Source: Roseateles sp.
Lineage (GTDB): Bacteria; Pseudomonadota; Gammaproteobacteria; Burkholderiales; Burkholderiaceae_C
Length of the DNA stretch: 46,385 nucleotides
Reading direction: 5' to 3'
Assembly (NCBI GenBank): GCA_018780415.1
Contig: JADMJQ010000162.1
Location: 13,447 to 59,831, forward strand
The notes beneath the pieces are model-generated. The model was given only the letters and a program-made list of their open reading frames with translations. It had not been told where the DNA came from and searched no databases. The position numbers and the translations under genes were made by a program. This document shows, piece after piece, positions 18,804 through 25,941 of the stretch. Within the stretch, counting starts at the first letter, position 1; every line of letters begins with the position of its first letter.

Positions 18804-19771
18804 ACAGCGCAGACTCAGCGGCCGAAGACAGCATCTTCATCAGCATCGCGGCCTTCTGCGACCCGCTGTTGGAGTTCACGATACGCAGCGCCTTGACCCA
18901 GGCCAGCCGGCCAGAGAAGGTCTTCATCGGCCTGGTCGAGCAGCAAGTGCCGGCGCTGCGCGTGCAGATTCCCGAACCCTATGCGCAGCAACTGCGCAGC
19001 GTGCATATCGACCCGCTGCAAGCCCGCGGCCCCTGCTGGGCACGGGCCATTGCGATGTCGCTGTACCAAGGCGAGCGCTGGTTCTTGCAGATTGATTCGC
19101 ACACCTGGTTTGAGCCCGGCTGGGACGAGCGCCTGATCCGCTGGGGCCATGCCGCCCAAGCGCTGAATCCGCGTTGCCTGATCACCGCCTACCCCAACCC
19201 GTTTCAGATGCAGGACGGCCAGCCGGTGGCGCAACTGGTTAGCTCGCAGGTGCTGGCCCATGTGGTGAAGACCGATTGCCGCTTCGACGCCCAGCACCCG
19301 GTGCTGTATTTCGAGGGCGTGCCGGTGGCCAGCGACAAGCCGGTCTACGGCCTGCACATCGCCGCCGGCTGCCTGTTCGCGCCGGGCGGGATCGTGAACG
19401 CGGTGCCTTATGACCCGTTCCTGTACTTTCACGGCGAAGAGCAGTCCTTTGCCCTGCGCGCCTGGACGCGCGGCTGGGACATCTTCCATGTGCCCGCCGT
19501 GCCGCTGTACCACCACTATGTCGGCCCCGGCGGGTCGGGCCGGCCCATGCATTGGTCTCCCGAGCTGGACGCACAGCGCCAACAGCGCTCCAGCGTGCTC
19601 AGCGACGCCGCCAATGTCCGTTTGGCTGACTTGTTATGGCATGGTGCCGATCTGGGCATCTACGGTCTCGGCAGCGCGCGCAGCCTGGCCGACTATGCCG
19701 CCTTCAGCGGTATTGATTACGCTGCGCGCAGCATTGCACCGCTCAGTTACAAGGCGAGGTTCGGGTACTGA
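18800..19771 (+). CDS. GlcNAc-type glycosyltransferase (PF11397-like)
   Basis: A 323-residue protein resembling the GlcNAc family of glycosyltransferases, whose studied eukaryotic member adds GlcNAc to hydroxyproline of Skp1. Visible family features are IFISIAAFCDPLLEFTIRSA, KVFIGLVEQQ, ARGPCWARAIAMSLYQGE and the Asp-containing LQIDSHTWFEPGWDE, the likely metal-binding site. Later come AAGCLFAPGG and YFHGEEQSFALRAWTRG. The start codon is GTG, overlapping the methyltransferase stop. There is no signal peptide, so it probably works in the cytoplasm using a nucleotide sugar. The acceptor is unknown. It is convergent with the tps-ton operon. Confidence 0.82.
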   Translation: MNSADSAAEDSIFISIAAFCDPLLEFTIRSALTQASRPEKVFIGLVEQQVPALRVQIPEPYAQQLRSVHIDPLQARGPCWARAIAMSLYQGERWFLQIDSHTWFEPGWDERLIRWGHAAQALNPRCLITAYPNPFQMQDGQPVAQLVSSQVLAHVVKTDCRFDAQHPVLYFEGVPVASDKPVYGLHIAAGCLFAPGGIVNAVPYDPFLYFHGEEQSFALRAWTRGWDIFHVPAVPLYHHYVGPGGSGRPMHWSPELDAQRQQRSSVLSDAANVRLADLLWHGADLGIYGLGSARSLADYAAFSGIDYAARSIAPLSYKARFGY

Positions 19772-20067
19772 GAAGAGGCCGAGAAATTTTCACTGCGTGG
19801 CCGCCACTCTTGAATTCCGACCGCTGATCAGCTCAGTTCCGCATTCGCCTTTTTTTATCCCCTTCATCCCCTCCATCCTGGCTCAAATTTCTTGCTTGCT
19901 TGCACAAGTGAGTAAACGGGAAGCTCGGACAAGGCCAACGATCGATGCGCGGCGATCTGAAGGCCTGATGAGAATTTCTTGCCTGGATGGAGGGGATGAA
20001 AAAGTTTCAAAAACCAACAAAACTTCTTGCGATCCGCTCACCGTGTCGATCGAGCGACTCATCGCCC
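19772..20067. other. Convergent intergenic region with long inverted repeat
   Basis: The 296 bases between the glycosyltransferase gene and the end of the tps-ton operon are clearly more AT-rich than their surroundings. I see no gene in it. It holds a 20-nt inverted repeat (listed separately), a short CTTG repeat (about 19891-19901) and several TTCTTGC motifs. T-runs at about 19849-19857 on the plus strand and around 20002-20012 on the minus strand could help end transcription. Confidence 0.55.
19863..20000. repeat. 20-nt inverted repeat around a 98-base spacer
   Basis: Arm 1, 19863-19882, is TTCATCCCCTCCATCCTGGC. Arm 2, 19981-20000, is its reverse complement with one mismatch (16 consecutive pairs, one mismatch, three more). 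The arms enclose AATTTCTTGC near both inner ends as a direct repeat. A long stem-loop RNA, a bidirectional transcription stop or a small mobile remnant are all possible. Confidence 0.8.
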
Positions 20068-20727
20068 CTACTTGACCCGCTGCGCTTCCATCTGCCCGCG
20101 CAGCTCCTCGGCCACGTTCTCGAGCCGGATATCGTTGAAGCCGAACAGCGGATCACCAATGCCTGTGATCTCGGACGGGCTGCGGCTTAAATAACGCTTG
20201 ATCGCTTCCTCGCCAATCGCATGAAGTTTACGATTCTTGGCCTCGGCCTCTTGCAGCGCCAGCGTGCTGCGCTCCAGCAGGCGGGCGGTGACCTGCACCG
20301 CTTGCTGGCGCTCGGCGCTTTCGCGGCGGGCCGCCAGCAATTGCTGCTGCAGCTCTTTCTCACGCGTTTGCGCCGCCGCATCCAAGGCCGCCTTGGCCGC
20401 CTCGGCCGCCTGCAAATCGGCCTGCAATTTCTGCGTCTGCTGCTCCAGCGCCCTCAGCTTGGCCGCCTGGCCCGAGGCCGCAGCCTTGGCCTTGTCGGCG
20501 TCTTGCTCGGCCTGCAGCTTTTCTTTCTCCAGCTTGGCCTTCTCGGCCGTCAGCGTCGACTGCTGCTCCTGCGCCGCCTTCAGCGCGGTCTGCGAGCGGC
20601 GCAACGCCTCGCGCTCCTTGGAGACTTTGCTGGCATCTTGCGCTTGCACCGGAGCGGCAGCGCACAGCACCGCCCAGCAAGCCAGCAAAGCCGTGGTTCT
20701 GAATGAGGACAACTTCTTCATCTTCAT
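20068..20727 (-). CDS. Periplasmic coiled-coil protein, last gene of the tps-ton operon
   Basis: A 219-residue protein with a signal peptide (cleavage probably after APVQAQ) followed by a long coiled coil (about residues 32-160), rich in Ala, Glu, Lys and Gln. The C-terminal 45 residues are globular and carry GIGDPLFGFNDIRLENVAEE. No enzymatic motif is visible. It starts 14 bases after the porin gene and is certainly in the same operon, so it probably works in the periplasm with the TonB-like protein or porin, perhaps as a spacer or scaffold. ATG 20727 or 20721 both fit; an ATG at 20739 would overlap nothing but looks less natural. Similar proteins are sometimes mislabelled as DNA repair proteins. 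Confidence 0.78.
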   Translation of the reverse strand: MKMKKLSSFRTTALLACWAVLCAAAPVQAQDASKVSKEREALRRSQTALKAAQEQQSTLTAEKAKLEKEKLQAEQDADKAKAAASGQAAKLRALEQQTQKLQADLQAAEAAKAALDAAAQTREKELQQQLLAARRESAERQQAVQVTARLLERSTLALQEAEAKNRKLHAIGEEAIKRYLSRSPSEITGIGDPLFGFNDIRLENVAEELRGQMEAQRVK

Positions 20728-20741
20728 CGCCGGCCCCATGT

Positions 20742-22490
20742 TCAGAAGCGCGCGTTCAGATCGAGCTGAATCACGTCGATGCGCAGCGGTGCACTGCTCA
20801 GGTTGCCGCTGACCGAAGTCGGATCGGTCGGCACCGCCAGGAAGCGCACCTTGTCGTCCAGATTGCGGGTGCTGGTCCAGCGCCCGGCCAGCCAGAAGTT
20901 GCGATCAAAGGCGTAGTTAGCGCCCAGCGACCAGCCCTTGTAGTTGGTGCCGCCCAGATGCCAGGTGGTGTCGGTGAAGGCATCGACCCAGGCGTCGCGC
21001 TCCATATAGCGGTAGCTCAAATAGCTCTGCCAGTCGCCACGTTTGGCCAGCTTGGCGGAACCGGCTTGCACGCGGCCTTGCACGGCGGTGGTCTTGGCGG
21101 CCAGATCGGTCAGCGCCATGCCGGCGCGCTGGCGCACATCAGCGGCGTCAAAACCGGTGTTCTCCACCCAGTCGAGGTTGAAGTTCAGCATCACCGGCGC
21201 CAAAGCGTCCACGCTCAGGCCCGCCGTCAAATTGACCGGCCGGAACTTCGAGGCCAGGCCCCAGGTCGGCGCGGCCACGCTGGTCGGGTCATTGATATTG
21301 ATCAGCGTATTGCCCTTTTGTCGCCAGGCCGCCGGGTATTGGCTGCTGAAATAGCTGACCGTGCCGGTACGCGGGCTGCCCGGCGGCGGATCAGATTCAC
21401 GCACACCCTCGATATTCTTGAATTCATAAACCGCCAGGCCCAGCTTCAGCTGCACGCCCTTGGCCAGCGCGAACTCACCGCCGACCTGTGCGCCCAGCAG
21501 CCATTTATCGCTGCTGCTCAGGCTCAGCTCTTCGATCGGGAACAGCCCGGCATTGGCGAACAAGCCCTGTTGCGGCGCCACATAATGCTGCATCTTGGCG
21601 GCAACGCCGTCGAAGTTGAGGTCATCCGCCCAGGTCAGATCGCTGCTGTAAAACGGGTTGGGCATGCGGCCAAAGTCGGCGCTCAGGCCCTGAAATCCGG
21701 CGGGCGGCTGCCAGTGCAACCAAGCCCGGTCCAGCGTCAGGGCATAACGGTTGAACCCCCCGCCATTGCTGCTGCCCATGGTCTGGCTGGTCGAAGTCGG
21801 CCCGGCCTGGCCGCCGCTGGAGAGCCGCAGGCCGGCCTGCACCTGGTCGGACAGCAGCGCGTCTACGTCCAGGCGCGCGCGCAACGTCATGCGCTGGCGG
21901 TCGGTATTGGTGTTGCTGAGGTCGGGCGACCAGGCGGGCGAGCTGGTCTGGGCCCGGTAGACCGAGGCAGGCACATTGCCCTCGTCGAACATATCGCCCT
22001 GCGCGCGCACGCGCATATCGCCGCCGATGCGGATGCGGCCTAGCCAGTCGGGCAAGGCGCCCGGCTCGCCCCAGCGCTCGCTCTTGGCTTGCGCAAGCAC
22101 CTCGGTCTTGATCTCGTCGCGAATTTGCTGGCGCGCGGTCTCGGGCACATAGGGCACGCGCACGACTTTGGAGGCCGTGCCGGCTGCTGCACCTGCAGCC
22201 AGTGGTGTGCCCCATTGGGCGGGGGACGGCGCACCCTGATGCTGCTGCTGAGCCTGCTTGACGATCGCATCGGCCCGCTCGCGGGTGATCAGCCCTTGGC
22301 CGACCAGGGCCTCGATCAGCGCCTGCGTGGTGGCGCGCAGCGCGGCCAGCTCTTGCTTCTCGTCAACGCTGATGCTCTGCGCCTGGGCCGGCATGGCGCA
22401 GCTGACGGCTGCGGCAATGGCCAGCGCCGAAAGGCGCATGGCGTTGAGTGGTGAGGGCGAGCACAGCGTGCTCTGCTTGGCTTTGGTCAT
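20742..22490 (-). CDS. Putative outer-membrane porin (Porin_5-like)
   Basis: A protein of up to 582 residues. After a signal peptide (MRLSALAIAAAVSCAMPAQAQ) comes a short helical stretch (EKQELAALRATTQALIEAL and RADAIVKQAQQQ), then a beta-barrel region of alternating strands starting around PDWLGRIRIGGDMRVRAQGD. The last strand ends in Phe (LDLNARF), as expected for BamA-dependent outer-membrane insertion. It resembles the putative porin family found beside TonB/ExbBD genes. The start could be ATG 22490 or ATG 22439; neither has a clear ribosome-binding site. It lies 54 bases after the tonB-like gene and 14 bases before the coiled-coil gene. Confidence 0.84.
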   Translation of the reverse strand: MTKAKQSTLCSPSPLNAMRLSALAIAAAVSCAMPAQAQSISVDEKQELAALRATTQALIEALVGQGLITRERADAIVKQAQQQHQGAPSPAQWGTPLAAGAAAGTASKVVRVPYVPETARQQIRDEIKTEVLAQAKSERWGEPGALPDWLGRIRIGGDMRVRAQGDMFDEGNVPASVYRAQTSSPAWSPDLSNTNTDRQRMTLRARLDVDALLSDQVQAGLRLSSGGQAGPTSTSQTMGSSNGGGFNRYALTLDRAWLHWQPPAGFQGLSADFGRMPNPFYSSDLTWADDLNFDGVAAKMQHYVAPQQGLFANAGLFPIEELSLSSSDKWLLGAQVGGEFALAKGVQLKLGLAVYEFKNIEGVRESDPPPGSPRTGTVSYFSSQYPAAWRQKGNTLININDPTSVAAPTWGLASKFRPVNLTAGLSVDALAPVMLNFNLDWVENTGFDAADVRQRAGMALTDLAAKTTAVQGRVQAGSAKLAKRGDWQSYLSYRYMERDAWVDAFTDTTWHLGGTNYKGWSLGANYAFDRNFWLAGRWTSTRNLDDKVRFLAVPTDPTSVSGNLSSAPLRIDVIQLDLNARF

Positions 22491-22544
22491 GTTGGGGAAC
22501 AAGTATTGGAAAGGAATTGGGAGGAATCAGGCGATTCAGGCGAT

Positions 22545-23264
22545 TTAGGCCTGCGGCCGCACGCTGAGCCGAAAACGCATCGGTTGCGCCAGCGCCAGCG
22601 CCGGCGGCGGCGGCAGCTTGAACTGGCGGCTGGTTTCATCCAGCGCCAAGCGCATGGCCGAGTCATTGCCGGTGTCGCCGGTCGGTGTCAATTCATAACG
22701 CTGAATGCTGCCGTCACGCTCCAGCCAGATCGCGAAGGTGGCGGTCAGCTGAGCAGCGTCGCTTTTAAGGCGGCGCTCGAGTTCATCGCGCAGCAGCTGC
22801 TTGGCGCTGTTGGCGTAAAAACGTTCTTGCGCGCGGTCGGCGGGCGTGGCGCCGCCGCCGGCCGGGCCGCTGGCCGGTGTGCCGCCGCTGTAGTCCTTGC
22901 CGACCGAGCCGGCCGCAAAAGCGCTCGGGCCGTCGCCGGCCGCACCCTCCATCTTCAACGGCTCATTGGCTGCCTTCGGCGCCTCGGCCTGCTTGATCTG
23001 GTCCTCACGCATCACCTGCTTGGGCTCGTCCTTGGGTGGCTCGGGCTTTTTCAACTCGGGCTTGGGCGGCGGCGGGGGCGGCGGGCTGTCCGGCAGAATC
23101 GTGATCTTGGCGACCTTTTGCTTGGGGCCTTCTTGGCTCTTCATGCCTTTGACGGCCCAAACCCCGGCGCCCACCACGGCCAGGAATGCCAACACCACAC
23201 CGATCCTGATCAGCCATTTGCGGCCGGGTGAATCATCCAAATGATCTTCTGCTAATCCACTCAT
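22545..23264 (-). CDS. TonB-like energy transducer
   Basis: A 239-residue protein: short cytoplasmic N-terminus, one membrane segment (WLIRIGVVLAFLAVVGAGVW, about residues 16-38), a Pro/Lys-rich periplasmic stretch (DSPPPPPPPKPELKKPEPPK), then a linker and a C-terminal TonB-like domain (about 150-239, with AIWLERDGSIQRYEL). It should couple the ExbB-ExbD motor to an outer-membrane partner. The start ATG 23264 has a strong GAAGGGG ribosome-binding site and overlaps the upstream exbD closely (12 bases before its ATG). No TonB-dependent receptor is in the window; the porin or TpsB are the local outer-membrane candidates. Confidence 0.88.
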   Translation of the reverse strand: MSGLAEDHLDDSPGRKWLIRIGVVLAFLAVVGAGVWAVKGMKSQEGPKQKVAKITILPDSPPPPPPPKPELKKPEPPKDEPKQVMREDQIKQAEAPKAANEPLKMEGAAGDGPSAFAAGSVGKDYSGGTPASGPAGGGATPADRAQERFYANSAKQLLRDELERRLKSDAAQLTATFAIWLERDGSIQRYELTPTGDTGNDSAMRLALDETSRQFKLPPPPALALAQPMRFRLSVRPQA

Positions 23265-23275
23265 GGTCAGCCCCT

Positions 23276-23677
23276 TCAAGTCCCAATACGGGCCGTCACC
23301 AGGCCCATATTGACCTGCAACTTGTTGCACAAATCGATCACCGCCACCACGCTGGCGTACTGCGTGCGCGCATCACCCTTGATCGCCACCGACATCTGCG
23401 CATCAAGGCTCTTGGCCTGCAGCAGCTGCGCCTCCAGTTCGTCCAGCGTGACGCCGACGCCATTGATCAAGACCGCACCGCCCTCCATCACCTGCACGAT
23501 CTTCAAGTCGTGTTTTTCGGTGCTGGGCTTGTTGCTGGGCTTGGGCATGGTGATGGACACACCCTGCACCGAGGCCGTGGTCATCAAAATGAACACGACC
23601 AAGAGCACATAGGCCAGATCCAACATCGGCGTGACGTTGATGGTGTCGATCGGTTTGACTTCGTTTTGTACTTGCAT
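23276..23677 (-). CDS. exbD: Biopolymer transport protein ExbD (second copy)
   Basis: A 133-residue ExbD/TolR family protein with one membrane segment near the N-terminus. The essential membrane Asp is in NVTPMLDLAYVLLVVFILMT. The C-terminal periplasmic domain (about residues 55-133) follows. Together with ExbB it forms the proton-driven motor in the inner membrane. It lies 18 bases after the first exbD and differs from it in the periplasmic part, so the motor may contain an ExbD heterodimer. Confidence 0.93.
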   Translation of the reverse strand: MQVQNEVKPIDTINVTPMLDLAYVLLVVFILMTTASVQGVSITMPKPSNKPSTEKHDLKIVQVMEGGAVLINGVGVTLDELEAQLLQAKSLDAQMSVAIKGDARTQYASVVAVIDLCNKLQVNMGLVTARIGT

Positions 23678-23695
23678 GGCTTGTGCCTATTGGGT

Positions 23696-24109
23696 TTATT
23701 CCGGGGCAGCGCGCTTGGTGACCAGGCCGATCTCGGTGATGTCCAGCTTCTTGGCCACCTCCAGCACCTGCATCACCTTGTCGTATTGCGCCGCCGCGTC
23801 GGCTTTGAGCACCACCGGTAAATTTGGATTGCCTGCTTTGTACTGCGCCAATGTGTCACGCAACTGATCCATGTCGACCGGGTAGGCATCCAGATACACC
23901 GCGCCATCCGCCGTGATGGTGATGGCCCGGGTCTGCGGCTTGGCCAGGTTGCTGGTCGCATGGGTGGTCGGCGACTTCACCTTGACGCCCTGCACCGAGG
24001 CGGTGGTCAAGATGATGAACACCACCAGCAAGACATAGGCGAGGTCCAGCATCGGCGTGACGTTGATATCGTCATACGGTTGGTTGTCACTTTTGACGTC
24101 GGCCGACAT
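23696..24109 (-). CDS. exbD: Biopolymer transport protein ExbD (first copy)
   Basis: A 137-residue ExbD/TolR family protein. The membrane segment has the conserved Asp in NVTPMLDLAYVLLVVFIILT, almost identical to the neighbour at 23276, while the periplasmic parts differ (here TRAITITADGAVYLDAYPVD). It is 45 bases downstream of the exbB fusion gene. Two different ExbD proteins in one operon are common in specialised Ton-like systems. Confidence 0.93.
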   Translation of the reverse strand: MSADVKSDNQPYDDINVTPMLDLAYVLLVVFIILTTASVQGVKVKSPTTHATSNLAKPQTRAITITADGAVYLDAYPVDMDQLRDTLAQYKAGNPNLPVVLKADAAAQYDKVMQVLEVAKKLDITEIGLVTKRAAPE

Positions 24110-24154
24110 GAGGGCTGCTCCAGGTAACGGTCAAGTTCAGTGCTAAATTCAGCG

Positions 24155-25879
24155 TCACGGCGCGCCGTGCAGCTCAGCCACGCGGGTGATGAACTCGTCG
24201 ATGAAGATCTGCATATCGGACGACACGTTCTTGATCTGCGCGGCCAGATAGTTGTAGGCAAACAGTGCTGGAATCGCCACCGCCAGGCCGGCCACTGTGG
24301 CCAATAGCGCCGAGGCAATGCCGGGAGCGATCGCATTGACGTTGACGTCACCGGCGGCCGCAATCGCGGCAAAAGTGATCATCACGCCGACCACCGTGCC
24401 CAGCAGGCCCAGGAAGGGGCCACCGGCAATCGCGATCGTCAGCAACACCATGTTTGAGTTCAGGTGTGCGTTCTCGCGCACAAAGTCGGCGTCCACCGAG
24501 GCCTTCACCGCATTCATGGCCGGGCCGCTCAAGACCGGGCCACCCACGTGGCCCACCTTGCGCTTATCCAGCTGCGCGATGCCGGCTTCATAAAGACGGA
24601 ACAGCGGTGAATACTTGTGCGTGCCCGTCTTTGCCAGCGTCAGCAGGTCCTTGTCGGCATCGCGAAAGCGCCGCAGGAAGCTCAGATTGTCTTTGGCGGC
24701 GCGGTTGACCAAGATCGCCTTGGCGACCGTGACCCAGAAGGCGACCACAAACATAATGCCCAAAATGATGATGACGACCCAGGCGTCGACGGTCAGGTTC
24801 TTGACCAGAATCGCGAAATGGCCAACATGCTCTTCACCGTCGCCGCTTTCGGCCGTCTCGCGCTGCGAAGCCACCAGGCGGCTCTCCGCACCTTGCGCGC
24901 CGGCCGACACGGCCAGCCATTCGGCGCTGCGCAAATTGCTGGAAACCTGCAACTCATCCAGCAAGCCCACCGCACCGTCACCCACCTTGAGGCTGCTGCC
25001 CAAGGCGGGTGTGGCCATATCGCCCTGCGCCACTTGCACGCCGCCAACAAACAAGGTCGCCTTGCCCAGGCCCAAGCGCAGCGCCAGATGGGTCCATTTG
25101 GCAGCTGCGATCTCACCGCCGGCCAGTTCGGTCTTGCCCGCGTTGCCGACATTGGCGACCAGCTTGCCGGCCTTGATGGCCAGATTCAAGTCACCCCAGT
25201 TCAACACGCCGGCGCGCGTCACATCATCCAACTTGACCCATAGGCTGACGGTCAGCTGGTTGCCGCCGTCGACGATGGCCTTGTCGCTCAAGGGGTACAC
25301 GATGGGCGCACCGCTGAGCTTGGCGCTGGCCGCCAGCAAGCCGTTGGCTTCAATAGTCAGCGGCTCGGCCGGTTTGACGCCGCCCTGGTGGTCGGCCCCG
25401 GCAGGCTCTTTGTCGCTGAAGTGGAAGGCGGCCACGGTGGCGGCGTCAAAGCCGGCGGCCGCGACCGTGTCGCCCGGCTCGGGCGCGGCCTTGGGGTTGC
25501 CCGCATAGATGTAGAACTGATTCTTGTCGCTGCCGGGCAGCACGCTGGGCACTTGCACCCACAGCACCGCCAGCTCGTTAAGGCCGTCAAAGCGCTCGAC
25601 GCTGAACTTCAGCGGCGTCTTGTCGTCGCCGGCGATCACGCGCAGGTCGGAGCCATCTTCCCTGGCCGAGGTGAAGTCAAAGTTGCCCGAATGCAGGCGC
25701 ACCGCCACCGCCACATTGCTGGCCGCCTCCTTGGTCTCGCTGCCCTGCGCCGAGGTGTTCAAGGTGATGCGGGTACGGCCGCTCCAATCGGGGTTCCACC
25801 AGGCCTGGGCGGTGCCCGGCAAGGCGGAGGCGATCAAGGCGAGGGCCATCAGGCCCTTAGATAAGCTTGCGTTGCGCAT
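24155..25879 (-). CDS. DUF2341-LamG-MotA/TolQ/ExbB fusion protein
   Basis: A 574-residue fusion. After a signal peptide (MRNASLSKGLMALALIASAL, cleavage near TAQA) come a DUF2341 domain (starting AWWNPDWSGRTRITLNTS, to about residue 120) and a LamG/concanavalin-like domain (about 150-310, with QLTVSLWVKLDD and WTHLALRLGLGKATLFVGG). The C-terminal part is a full ExbB proton channel with three membrane segments, near residues 364-390, 476-500 and 510-540 (AGGPFLGLLGTVVGVMITF is typical). A normal ExbB is about 230 residues. The periplasmic front half may bind a carbohydrate or a surface partner. It starts 62 bases after tpsA and precedes two exbD genes. ATG 25879 fits the signal peptide. Confidence 0.9.
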   Translation of the reverse strand: MRNASLSKGLMALALIASALPGTAQAWWNPDWSGRTRITLNTSAQGSETKEAASNVAVAVRLHSGNFDFTSAREDGSDLRVIAGDDKTPLKFSVERFDGLNELAVLWVQVPSVLPGSDKNQFYIYAGNPKAAPEPGDTVAAAGFDAATVAAFHFSDKEPAGADHQGGVKPAEPLTIEANGLLAASAKLSGAPIVYPLSDKAIVDGGNQLTVSLWVKLDDVTRAGVLNWGDLNLAIKAGKLVANVGNAGKTELAGGEIAAAKWTHLALRLGLGKATLFVGGVQVAQGDMATPALGSSLKVGDGAVGLLDELQVSSNLRSAEWLAVSAGAQGAESRLVASQRETAESGDGEEHVGHFAILVKNLTVDAWVVIIILGIMFVVAFWVTVAKAILVNRAAKDNLSFLRRFRDADKDLLTLAKTGTHKYSPLFRLYEAGIAQLDKRKVGHVGGPVLSGPAMNAVKASVDADFVRENAHLNSNMVLLTIAIAGGPFLGLLGTVVGVMITFAAIAAAGDVNVNAIAPGIASALLATVAGLAVAIPALFAYNYLAAQIKNVSSDMQIFIDEFITRVAELHGAP

Positions 25880-25941
25880 TTTGATGATCCAGAAAAATTC
25901 AAGAGATAGCGATAAAACTTTGAAACCAGGCCGCGGTCGAC

